From Lysinibacillus fusiformis (GTDB lineage: Bacteria > Bacillota > Bacilli > Bacillales_A > Planococcaceae), in NCBI GenBank assembly GCA_030027265.1, contig JASENG010000002.1, forward strand, positions 328,982-392,981: a stretch of 64,000 nt of DNA. The letters run 5' to 3'. The translations under genes were made by a program, and so were the position numbers. The notes under the pieces are model-generated. The model saw nothing but the letters and a program-made list of their open reading frames with translations, searched no databases and was not told the origin of the DNA. How positions within the stretch are numbered: position 1 is the first letter of the stretch; every line of letters starts with the position of its first letter. This document shows positions 8,010 through 15,432 of this stretch, piece after piece.

Positions 8010-8103
8010 AATACACCGTGGTGAAAATGGAAAAGGTTTGTTGGCTAAATGGGAAAGATTTTTTTATAAAAATATCATATCTCCTCTAAAGAATATAAAA
8101 TAA
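7999..8103 (+). CDS. 34-residue basic peptide overlapping the previous one
   Basis: This frame starts at an ATG inside the end of the 26-residue peptide gene and runs to TAA at 8101-8103. The product is basic and amphipathic (LLAKWERFFYKNIISPLK). No ribosome site precedes it, so it would need translational coupling or a frameshift from the upstream peptide; it may equally be the second half of a frameshifted gene. Confidence 0.3.
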   Translation: MEIEIHRGENGKGLLAKWERFFYKNIISPLKNIK

Positions 8104-8112
8104 TACCTATTG

Positions 8113-8145
8113 ATTGAACTGTCCTTGGTACAGTTCAATTTTTTT
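8113..8145 (+). terminator. Strong intrinsic terminator
   Basis: ATTGAACTGT and ACAGTTCAAT form a 10-bp perfect stem with a short loop followed by seven T. It ends the small-peptide unit. Confidence 0.9.
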
Positions 8146-8282
8146 GGAATTCCTTTCAAGCGAGACTACTTTTGAAGCTGATACTAAAAAAAGACACAAT
8201 TCCATGTACAGGAATTACGTCCGATTGTTGGAGTATTTTGATAGTGATTACTGCTTATTACCAGTGAAATCTTTTAATTTTT

Positions 8283-8477
8283 CTAATAAACTTCTTTATT
8301 CTTAGTCCCTGTCAAAATAGAACTAAAAAACGGCAACCAAATCCCAAATAAAACAAACGCCACAGTGTAATGACCAAAAGAAAATAAAATAAACGGCGCA
8401 ACCAATAGTACTATCATCAAAACTACTACAATGACTTGAAATTTTCCCTTTTTCTGATCATTCAAATGTTTCACCAC
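8283..8477 (-). CDS. Small two-helix membrane protein
   Basis: About 61-64 residues with two hydrophobic helices (FQVIVVVLMIVLLVAPFILF and YTVAFVLFGIWLPFFSSIL) and charged ends. The frame opens with tandem GTG codons at 8477/8474, but a TTG at 8468 has better spacing to GAGGTGG and may be the true start. Family not recognised. Confidence 0.5.
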   Translation of the reverse strand: MVKHLNDQKKGKFQVIVVVLMIVLLVAPFILFSFGHYTVAFVLFGIWLPFFSSILTGTKNKEVY

Positions 8478-8639
8478 CTCTTCAGTTCCAATAACTTATG
8501 TTTCATTTTACAGTTTTTACAATTATTAATAATCCCCTTGATATACCCCTAACCTTTTCTCTAGAAAAGCGCAAAATCGATTAATATCGAAAATTGGTTT
8601 CTATGTTATTAGTCTAAAGCCTCCATTAATTCAACAAAG

Positions 8640-9074
8640 TTAGTTATCATTATTATGCAGTTCAAATGATTCTTCAAATTCGTCCCATTTTACATTTACT
8701 TTTATCACTTCATCTTCACGAACCTTTGCCCCTCCTTTTGATTTACCGGAAGACAAAAACGCTGCTTTTGATGGTGGTTCCGTGAACTCTTCGGTGCTTG
8801 TGCCACTACTAAAAGTAGTTTCATAGGAATATTCAAGTTTTTTTAATGAAGACAATTCTTCTAAAGCTCCCTTATATCTTAAAACAAACTCATAGCCATC
8901 TTCGTTCGAATAGGTTTTTACGCCGCCTTTTTCTCCCCATTTTTCGGTTCCTTTATATGAGTAATCAGCTTCCCAGTGCACACTTTCTCCGCTAAATTTA
9001 TAATCATTAATCGTAGTTTCCGAACAAGCTGTTAGAAGTATTAGTGTAAATAATAATATAATTATTTTCTTCAA
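8640..9074 (-). CDS. Predicted lipoprotein, unknown function
   Basis: About 144 residues. The signal peptide (KKIIILLF...) ends in the lipobox LLTAC. The mature domain resembles the small extracellular sandwich seen in Bacillus lipoproteins that begin with YKFSGESVHWEADYSY. The frame reaches 9089, but GGGGGGAG best serves a TTG start at 9074. It would be membrane-anchored on the outside. Function unknown. Confidence 0.7.
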   Translation of the reverse strand: MKKIIILLFTLILLTACSETTINDYKFSGESVHWEADYSYKGTEKWGEKGGVKTYSNEDGYEFVLRYKGALEELSSLKKLEYSYETTFSSGTSTEEFTEPPSKAAFLSSGKSKGGAKVREDEVIKVNVKWDEFEESFELHNNDN

Positions 9075-9231
9075 ATTCACTCCCCCCAAAATATTGTATT
9101 GAATTATCTTCTTATATACCTATTTCAACAAGCATCCAAATAATACCTCCATCAGCATTAAATGGCCATTATTCCTATGAATTTTAAACTACATTTACGG
9201 ACGTTCAGTTTAGCAGCCAAATCTGATTAAT

Positions 9232-9435
9232 AAACGGAAAATTTCCTCTTAATTAGAAAACCAAGTAGAAAAAGTTTGAAATAGAGGGAGAAATTCCGCC
9301 TATCGACTTGAAAAACTATAAAATGGAGTCTTTTCTTTGGTATAGTCGGAAAATCTCCCCTTAATTAGCTCGAAACAAGTCCCGTTCGGCAAATAACCGG
9401 AAAACTTCCGTTTATAATTTCGCTAGATACGTAAT
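9232..9435. repeat. ~200-bp intergenic repeat, copy A (CGGAAA type)
   Basis: This gene-free stretch contains four degenerate copies of a short dyad of the form CGGAAAAnnTCCGCTTA separated by ~45-65 bases, plus shared text such as TTCGGCAAATAACCG and CGACTTGAAAAAC. Copies B (9650) and C (13283) align over their whole length. No open frame or RNA signal is evident. It fills most of the gap between 9090 and 9943. Confidence 0.8.
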
Positions 9436-9649
9436 GAAGAAGCAAAATTATTGGTGATGGGTGAACCAATAAAAAAAACTCTCTTTATTCAAAGAAAGCG
9501 CCTGTTAATTGAAGAAATAAATAATCTTCCCTAAATCATCGTTTTGACTAGCCCTATCAAGAATAAATTGTGATACAGTTTTAGAAGAAACTAGAATTTG
9601 GAATTTCCCTCTTCCGCTAATCACGATTACGTTCCAAGCTTGAGAAATA

Positions 9650-9852
9650 GACGGAAAAATTCCGCTTACTTTGAAAATCAAGTGGAAAATAACTTATATA
9701 AACGGAGAAATTCCGCCTCTCGACTTGAAAAACGTAATAATGGAAGCATTTTCTCCCCATAGTCGGAAAATCTCCCCTTATTAAGCCCCAAAACTAGCTT
9801 CCTTCGGCAAATAACCGAAAAATCTCCGCTTATTTAACTTTTCGCTAGCTAC
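9650..9852. repeat. ~200-bp intergenic repeat, copy B (CGGAAA type)
   Basis: Same order of dyads as copy A, including a cleaner first dyad ACGGAAAAATTCCGC and the shared segments AGTCGGAAAATCTCCCCTTA and TTCGGCAAATAACCG. It ends about 100 bases before the ECF sigma gene; the stretch between copies A and B shows nothing recognisable. Confidence 0.8.
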
Positions 9853-9949
9853 TTCATCTTAAATAGATCAAAGAAATCCTCATTAGGAGGCAAAATAAAG
9901 TGAACGAAATGTTCGATCGCTGCATCTAATCAGTAAAGGAGGCATGGAA

Positions 9950-10456
9950 ATGGATGAACTCGAGCTTGCCAATCAAGCGATTAACGGAAATGAAGCTGCA
10001 CTGCTTCAGCTTTTACATCTATATAAAGAGCCCATGTATCGGGTTGCTTATAGCTACATGCAAAATGAACATGATGCGAATGACGCCCTGCAGGAAATGA
10101 CCTACCAATGCTTAAAAAACATTCACAAAGTTCAACTGCCCCAGTATTTTAAAACCTGGCTAGTGCGCATTGTGATTAATACCTGTTTAATGATGAAACG
10201 ACAGCAAAAACGGATTGTCGTGACGGATGATTTACAGGAGCAGCCTCAGAATATGTCAGAGCTATTTGAACTTAACGATGTCATTTCACTGCTTCCCATC
10301 GAGCAGCAGGAGCTGATTCATTTGAAGTACTTTAAAGATCTAAAGAATAGTGATATTGCAATTCTGCAAAATATTCCTGAGGGTACTGTTAAATCGAGAT
10401 TACATAAAACTTTAAAGAAGCTTCGTCAGTTTTTAGGAGAGGGGGGCACTTCATGA
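9950..10456 (+). CDS. ECF-type RNA polymerase sigma factor
   Basis: About 168 residues. Region 2 is seen at residues 20-80 (YSYMQNEHDANDALQEMTY and FKTWLVRIVINTCL), and region 4 near the C-terminus (LPIEQQELIHLKYFKDLKNSDIA, then PEGTVKSRLHKTLKKLR). It redirects polymerase to a stress regulon. AGGAGG is too close to the first ATG (9944) and well spaced from the second (9950), so I use that. Its stop overlaps the anti-sigma gene start by 4 bases, coupling their synthesis. Confidence 0.9.
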   Translation: MDELELANQAINGNEAALLQLLHLYKEPMYRVAYSYMQNEHDANDALQEMTYQCLKNIHKVQLPQYFKTWLVRIVINTCLMMKRQQKRIVVTDDLQEQPQNMSELFELNDVISLLPIEQQELIHLKYFKDLKNSDIAILQNIPEGTVKSRLHKTLKKLRQFLGEGGTS

Positions 10457-11772
10457 GTCAATTGGATAAAGAACAACAGCAAAGATATGCAGAACTACTA
10501 GATTCAGTGCCAATGGAAACGTTACAGCCAGAAGCTCAGCTAAATGCCTACAAACGATTCACGAAACAAAGAACTCGCCATAAGCGACTTATTCGATTCA
10601 CAATTGCTGCGAGCATTCTTATGATACTCTTTATTGGCTCCATTCGGGTATCCCCTGCTTTTGCTAATGCAGTCGCACAATTACCAGGATTAAAGCCGCT
10701 TGTGAATATGATTGCTTTAGATAAAGGAATTGAGGATATTTTAAATAACGAATATTACGAGGAAATAAATGCGAGTCAAACGATTGACGGAAAAACAGTT
10801 ACAATTACGGGTGTTGTAGCGGATGAATCGGGAATGATTATTTCTTATAAACTGAATTCAAACGAAGATTTAGCGAATTTCAGTGGTATGGAAACGACAG
10901 TAAAGCAGAACGGTCAGCTCGTGAATGCATCGGTTGGCAGCAGCTGGACAGCAAAACCCGAAGGAACATATGAAGCGGAAGATACAATCGACGTAGTCGC
11001 GAGTCAGGGCATGGATTATTCTTCAAAGGATTTCGAGCTTCTATTATCATTTCATGATCATCCAGAAACAGTATTTGACATACCATTCACATTAAAAAAT
11101 GAAGTGAAGGAATCTAAACGATACGCAATTAACAAGGATTTGATGGTAGATGGTCAACGTTTGACGATTCATGAACTCGTTATTTCTCCTATTAGATCCG
11201 AGTTGAAAATGTCCATTGATGCATCAAATTCAAAGAAAATATTAAACTTTGGGGATATTCGAATATTAGATGAACATCAAGAAGAATGGGGAAAAATTAA
11301 AAACGGCTATGCAGGATTCGGTAATTATGAAGATGATATATTTAGCATTCTGTTAGAAAGCAATTATTTCCGCATACCAGAAAGCATTACAATTGAACTG
11401 CGAGAAATCGAAGCAATCGATAAGACCGATCAATTTATAGTAGTAGACTTTGATAAGAAGCTAATTATTAACCAGCCTGAGAAAATTAATATAGAACTCG
11501 AAATAAAAGATAATTATGAAATTCAATATAAAATTGAACCCTACAAAAAGAACGAACATAAAGCGGTGTTTGATCATTTTATCGATGCAAAAGGAAATAT
11601 ATTCAATTCATATAGTACCTCGATTTCAGAATATGAGGACTATATGCTAATCGGGGAGTTTTTTGATTTAAAAAATGCCGAAAAGCTTCCCGTTAACCCA
11701 GTAAAACTTGCAGTATCCCGCTATGAAGAATATCTAACGGGCGTTGGACGTATCCAAGTAGAGCTTGAATAA
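10453..11772 (+). CDS. DUF4179-family anti-sigma factor
   Basis: A 439-residue membrane protein: a cytosolic N-terminal ~50 residues that would bind the sigma factor, one transmembrane helix (about residues 53-75, FTIAASILMILFIGSI), then a large extracytoplasmic beta-rich region with the DUF4179 opening (ANAVAQLPGLKPLVNMI) and a DUF5643-like C-terminal part. Overlap with the sigma gene supports the pairing. A signal outside the cell likely triggers release of the sigma factor. A similar pair is at 38774-40323. Confidence 0.85.
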   Translation: MSQLDKEQQQRYAELLDSVPMETLQPEAQLNAYKRFTKQRTRHKRLIRFTIAASILMILFIGSIRVSPAFANAVAQLPGLKPLVNMIALDKGIEDILNNEYYEEINASQTIDGKTVTITGVVADESGMIISYKLNSNEDLANFSGMETTVKQNGQLVNASVGSSWTAKPEGTYEAEDTIDVVASQGMDYSSKDFELLLSFHDHPETVFDIPFTLKNEVKESKRYAINKDLMVDGQRLTIHELVISPIRSELKMSIDASNSKKILNFGDIRILDEHQEEWGKIKNGYAGFGNYEDDIFSILLESNYFRIPESITIELREIEAIDKTDQFIVVDFDKKLIINQPEKINIELEIKDNYEIQYKIEPYKKNEHKAVFDHFIDAKGNIFNSYSTSISEYEDYMLIGEFFDLKNAEKLPVNPVKLAVSRYEEYLTGVGRIQVELE

Positions 11773-11846
11773 GCTAGATAAATTTTGCTAAATGGTTAAA
11801 TTTAGAATACAAAGGTTTGTATTTGATTTAAATAGAATTACTCAAG

Positions 11847-11886
11847 AAAAGCCGGTTCAATAATAGATTTTGAATCGGCTTATTTA
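11847..11886 (+). terminator. Intrinsic terminator
   Basis: AAGCCGGTTCAA and TTGAATCGGCTT form a stem followed by ATTTAAAG, after the anti-sigma gene. The following ~190 bases up to the promoter at 12077 hold nothing recognised. Confidence 0.65.
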
Positions 11887-12076
11887 AAGAAAAAGAAAAC
11901 CGCATCTATTGATCATCTCTTTTTTGCTAAGTTAGTTAAAACCCTTTTTTCGAAAACCCCTACTCTTAAATGTACCAAAGTTATTTCACCCCTAGCTTAG
12001 TTACTTGCAGATAATTTCCATATATATTTTTTGAGAGTAATAATTTCCGAAAATCTCAACCTACTTTTGGTAGTAA

Positions 12077-12105
12077 TTGACAAAATAATCTATGTGTAAT
12101 AAAAT
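12077..12105 (+). promoter_or_regulatory. Sigma-A promoter of a leaderless transcript
   Basis: A consensus TTGACA (12077-12082), exactly 17 bases of spacer, and TAAAAT (12100-12105). The expected start of transcription, 12112, is only two bases before the ATG at 12114, so the mRNA should lack a usual leader and ribosome site. Confidence 0.75.
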
Positions 12106-12113
12106 ACTTACAT

Positions 12114-12434
12114 ATGAAACATTTTAATTCTGGTGATGAATTACTTCTTGCCCTTGAGGCTTTATCCAATCCACATCGCTTAAAGATTATTAGCGTATTA
12201 TCAGAAGGTAAGCAATATGTAAGTCAACTTGCAAGAGAATTAGGCATTAGCAGACCACTGCTTTATCTGCATTTGCAAAAATTAGAGGAGGCTAACCTTG
12301 TTTCAAGTGATTTGGAGATTTCAGATAGTGGGAAAGCAGTTAAATACTATATGTTGACTCCTTTTCAATTTAACATCGATGAAGAATTAATTCATACATT
12401 ATCTTCATCTTTAACAATGAAAAAGAAAAACTAA
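12114..12434 (+). CDS. ArsR-like winged-helix regulator
   Basis: A 106-residue DNA-binding protein. ALEALSNPHRLKIISVLSEG and YVSQLARELGISRPLLYLHLQKLEEANLV give the winged helix-turn-helix of the ArsR/HTH_20 group. No metal-binding cysteines are present, so it is not a classical metal sensor. No ribosome site precedes the ATG, consistent with the leaderless promoter. It is followed 16 bases later by a small membrane coiled-coil gene, probably in the same operon, a pairing known for regulators whose activity is controlled at the membrane. Confidence 0.85.
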   Translation: MKHFNSGDELLLALEALSNPHRLKIISVLSEGKQYVSQLARELGISRPLLYLHLQKLEEANLVSSDLEISDSGKAVKYYMLTPFQFNIDEELIHTLSSSLTMKKKN

Positions 12435-12450
12435 TTAAAGGGGTTAGTAG

Positions 12451-12696
12451 ATGAGTTATTCTACAAGTTTTTTAATACAGAGCCTATTTACAAATTTAAT
12501 TATTGAATTAATTCCACTGATCATCCTGGCATTAATCGTTTGGTTTATTCTTTCACGGTTGATAAAACGTCTCGTACAACAGGCTGATGAAAGACTTGCA
12601 CTAGAGCGTGAAAATTCTATACTACTAAATAAACGTTTTGATGAGCTGAATGAACGTATCGTTATTATTGAAAAAATGCTAAAAGAAGTGGAATGA
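12451..12696 (+). CDS. Small membrane protein with cytoplasmic coiled coil
   Basis: An 81-residue protein. Residues 12-34 form one transmembrane helix (LIIELIPLIILALIVWFIL), followed by a basic patch and a heptad-rich coiled coil (residues 38-80). AAAGGGG precedes the ATG. Co-transcription with the ArsR-like gene suggests it tethers or antagonises that regulator, an inference. Confidence 0.7.
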   Translation: MSYSTSFLIQSLFTNLIIELIPLIILALIVWFILSRLIKRLVQQADERLALERENSILLNKRFDELNERIVIIEKMLKEVE

Positions 12697-12739
12697 AAAA
12701 ATTCGGACACAATTGAAGGATTTGTGTTCGAATTTTTTA
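12695..12739 (+). terminator. Intrinsic terminator
   Basis: AAAAAATTCGGACACAA pairs with TTGTGTTCGAATTTTTT, closing the ArsR/membrane-protein operon. Confidence 0.85.
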
Positions 12740-12807
12740 TAGAAATGCTATTCATTATCTTCATTACAATCCATACATCTGCCCTTCCCCTCGTTCTCAA
12801 AAGCTAA

Positions 12808-13011
12808 TTATTCTATACAATATACCGAAGTAAGGGATAAAAAGACGTTCTCTTCTGCCACAACTGTACCAAAGTTTTCAATGCATTCTTCCGATTTGGT
12901 TAAGTTTGCTTGGTGATTTATATTTATTTGGTCTAGTCTAATAAATGTGACAGTAATAATCGTCGTAACCGCTATTGTTAAAACAAGCCACTTTACCTTA
13001 TTTTTATTCAT
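12808..13011 (-). CDS. Small single-helix membrane protein
   Basis: A 67-residue protein with a basic N-terminus, one helix (WLVLTIAVTTIITVTFI) and a short extracellular part holding two cysteines that could form a disulfide. GAGGGGGG lies somewhat far (13 bases) from the ATG. Family unknown. Confidence 0.45.
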   Translation of the reverse strand: MNKNKVKWLVLTIAVTTIITVTFIRLDQININHQANLTKSEECIENFGTVVAEENVFLSLTSVYCIE

Positions 13012-13282
13012 ATCCGTTTCATTCCCCCCTCTTTTTTATACGTTAGTAAACATTCAGGCAATTATTGGAACCGAAAATGCTAGTTTAATAAAAGCTATCG
13101 ATACAATCATTATTATTAGTGCTTTCTAACCTCAAACCTCCTAAAAAGTTTATAGATTGTTACATTCTATAAAAATAAACCATAAACCTTCTCCACTAAA
13201 GGAACTCTTATCTTCAATTTTTGTATCTTCTCTACCGAAGAAAAACGCCTGATTGTAGGATATTAAGGAAGGTCCATAAAAA

Positions 13283-13480
13283 AACGGAGAATTTCCTCTT
13301 AATTAGAAATTAATCAAAAAATCACCTTAGATAGACGTAGAAATTCCCCCTATCGATCCGAAAAATCGGACAATGGGGGATATTTCTATGATTAGTCGGA
13401 ATACCTCCCCTTATTTACCCCGAAGCGAGCTCCATTCGGCAAATAACCGGAAAATCTCTGTTTATTTCACTTCTGATACT
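13283..13480. repeat. ~200-bp intergenic repeat, copy C (CGGAAA type)
   Basis: Aligns with copies A and B: begins AACGGAGAATTTCCTCTTAA, contains AGTCGGAATACCTCCCCTTA and CATTCGGCAAATAACCGG. It is more diverged than the other two. The rest of the gene-free stretch 13012-13603 holds nothing recognised. Confidence 0.75.
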
Positions 13481-13603
13481 TACTTAAAATCCTTTGCATC
13501 TCCCCTGATTTTCCTTTGGCAAATTCCAATGCATCCATAAAGAATCCCGCGCTATTCCACTTTCACCCACTAAAAATCAGTTTTCCCTGAAAAGCAATGC
13601 CAT

Positions 13604-14293
13604 CTATAAATTTTTCAACGCTTCACGTTTGCTTAGGGGCTTTAGCTGGTTGGAAGCGACAAACTCCTTTACCTTCAGAGGATTCGTTTTTGCATATTCT
13701 CGCAGCACCCACCCTATCGCTTTTTGTACAAAGAATTCTTCACTATCCGCCCTATGGAGAATGTATCGAAACAGACGTTCTTCATCGGTTGTCTTCTTGT
13801 ATTGGAGTTGGTAGAGGATTGCCGCTCGTTGCATCCAAAAATTCCCATCTTTAATCCATTGGTCTGCATATTGAGAAAGCAGCTCCGGATAAGTTTTAAA
13901 CATGTGGCCCATGATATGCGGAGAAAGCACATCTACGGTATCCCACCACGACTTATTTAGAATCAAAGAACTTAGCCAGGGCATATCCTCGGGAGTAAGC
14001 GTCTTTTTTACTTTTTCAAGTAAATCGAGCGCTGCTTTTTGATACTCTCTTTGTGGATGCTCCCATAATAAGAAAATCACATCTGACAGATTTTCTTTTG
14101 GCGGTACTCCATAATCCTTAAAAAACTGCTTTGTCAGTTTTCGGCGTAGTGGTGTGCGGATTCCCAAAAACTCAAACTGATTCCTCATATAATTCTCTGA
14201 CCACTCGGCGTACTCCTGATCAATATACTGCGAATATAGTTTTATCAGTTCCTCCACATATTGTTTGTTGTTAAACTTTAAGTTGTTCTTCAA
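13604..14293 (-). CDS. AlkD-like DNA alkylation repair protein
   Basis: About 230 residues of HEAT-like helical repeats typical of the AlkC/AlkD DNA glycosylase group, which removes N3- and N7-alkylated purines without flipping the base. Diagnostic pieces are NYMRNQFEFLGIRTPLRR near the N-terminus, SSLILNKSWWDTVDVLSPH in the centre and QKAIGWVLREYAKTNP near the end. The frame extends to 14374, but that part overlaps the upstream gene; I chose the TTG at 14293, which keeps the usual family length. It is coupled to the DUF1398 gene. Confidence 0.85.
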   Translation of the reverse strand: MKNNLKFNNKQYVEELIKLYSQYIDQEYAEWSENYMRNQFEFLGIRTPLRRKLTKQFFKDYGVPPKENLSDVIFLLWEHPQREYQKAALDLLEKVKKTLTPEDMPWLSSLILNKSWWDTVDVLSPHIMGHMFKTYPELLSQYADQWIKDGNFWMQRAAILYQLQYKKTTDEERLFRYILHRADSEEFFVQKAIGWVLREYAKTNPLKVKEFVASNQLKPLSKREALKNL

Positions 14294-14654
14294 TTTCTTC
14301 TTCTCCCACACCAATATAAATAACCTTTTTCTCTGGTATCCACACACGATAGGCAACAACACCTGCTTCTGCAATCTCTTTTAAAAACTCCAAGAAAGGT
14401 AGAGAGATATTAGCTATTGCCTCAAGAACTTTATTTTTATTAAATTTATCTGAGATATTTAATGTAATTTGAGAATCTGTTTTAAACTCCAAATACACGC
14501 CTTTATATGTTGCTTGCCCTGTAGCAACATCTATTACATATTCATTGATGCCTCTTTGGGATAATTGATCCAAAAATTGCGGGAAGCCAATTTCTCCGTT
14601 ACTTCTTTTTCGTATAATCTCTTGAAATTCATTTTCTGTTATTTTGTTATTCAT
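14271..14654 (-). CDS. DUF1398-family protein
   Basis: A 127-residue protein with the DUF1398 pattern: GEIGFPQFLDQLSQRGINEY, VIDVATGQATYKG, and a C-terminal segment ending in GVVAYRVWIPEKKVIYIG. Members include Escherichia coli YbcV; the function is unknown. Its 3' end overlaps the AlkD-like gene, so both are probably expressed together. Confidence 0.75.
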   Translation of the reverse strand: MNNKITENEFQEIIRKRSNGEIGFPQFLDQLSQRGINEYVIDVATGQATYKGVYLEFKTDSQITLNISDKFNKNKVLEAIANISLPFLEFLKEIAEAGVVAYRVWIPEKKVIYIGVGEEEIEEQLKV

Positions 14655-14745
14655 AATTGACAGCTCCCAATTAGTTTACTTTCAATTCATTGTAACCTAG
14701 AACAACCATCTTATTCTTGCAAAATATCTGCATGTAAATTCAAAC

Positions 14746-14776
14746 AGAAAAGAGGTACCCCGCCTGGAGCACCTCC
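14746..14776 (-). terminator. Terminator of the malonate decarboxylase operon
   Basis: GAGGTGC...GTACCTC stem with TTTTC after it on the minus strand, 24 bases beyond the mdcG stop. Confidence 0.75.
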
Positions 14777-14799
14777 CTTCACAACTGTATTTACACTAC

Positions 14800-15432
14800 T
14801 TAACTATTAACCCCGAGCTTAATTCGATTATTTTCGATTGTACATAAATGCGGCCCAAACTTGGTTTTTACTATAAAGCCAGCTTTCATATTTTTTAAAT
14901 AATCATTCAGTATAAACGCACCTATTGAAGGAACCTCCACTTGCACATCAATCCGTCGATCGAAGCCTTCTAAAAATTGGCCAATTCCCACCAATAACTC
15001 TGTATCGATTTCTTCTAGATACAGACAAATATCAATGTCGCTATTAGGCGTGGTAACCGGAATCGAAGTAGCAATCTCAAAGCCCGCACTCCCCGTTGGC
15101 CCCCATACCAAATTATGCTTTTCAAACTCATTTTTAATGTTATTTAATGAGTGATAATACATTTGCTCCTTGAACTGTTCAATCCGATTCACTAACGAAA
15201 CGGGAGATATTACCTGCATGATATTGCTTTCGTGGATAAATGCCCCATATCGCTTCTCTCTCGTATCCCCTCGCAGACCAATTGGAACGATATTGTTCGT
15301 AATGGGCATTCTTCTAACAACGCCAAAGTGCTGAGATGCAGGTGAATTTTCTACCCATTCGGGAATTTCCATTGATGTTTCAATATTGCTGATCGATGCA
15401 AATCGAACAATATCATGTACCTTTATTTCCAT
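14800..15432 (-). CDS. mdcG: Malonate decarboxylase holo-ACP synthase
   Basis: A 210-residue nucleotidyltransferase that transfers the 2'-(5''-phosphoribosyl)-3'-dephospho-CoA prosthetic group from its triphosphoribosyl precursor onto the MdcC acyl carrier protein. The catalytic signature WGPTGSAGFEIAT followed by NSDIDICLYL (GS...D-x-D) is clear. It overlaps the mdcDE stop by 10 bases and is the last gene of the operon, before a terminator. Confidence 0.88.
   Translation of the reverse strand: MEIKVHDIVRFASISNIETSMEIPEWVENSPASQHFGVVRRMPITNNIVPIGLRGDTREKRYGAFIHESNIMQVISPVSLVNRIEQFKEQMYYHSLNNIKNEFEKHNLVWGPTGSAGFEIATSIPVTTPNSDIDICLYLEEIDTELLVGIGQFLEGFDRRIDVQVEVPSIGAFILNDYLKNMKAGFIVKTKFGPHLCTIENNRIKLGVNS

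Noticed and set aside
8114..8305. 63-codon open frame on the + strand
   Set aside because: It begins inside the terminator of the small-peptide unit and has no ribosome site; the product has no protein-like pattern.
12456..12800. 114-codon frame opposite the coiled-coil gene
   Set aside because: It is an antisense shadow of a gene with a good ribosome site and includes the terminator.
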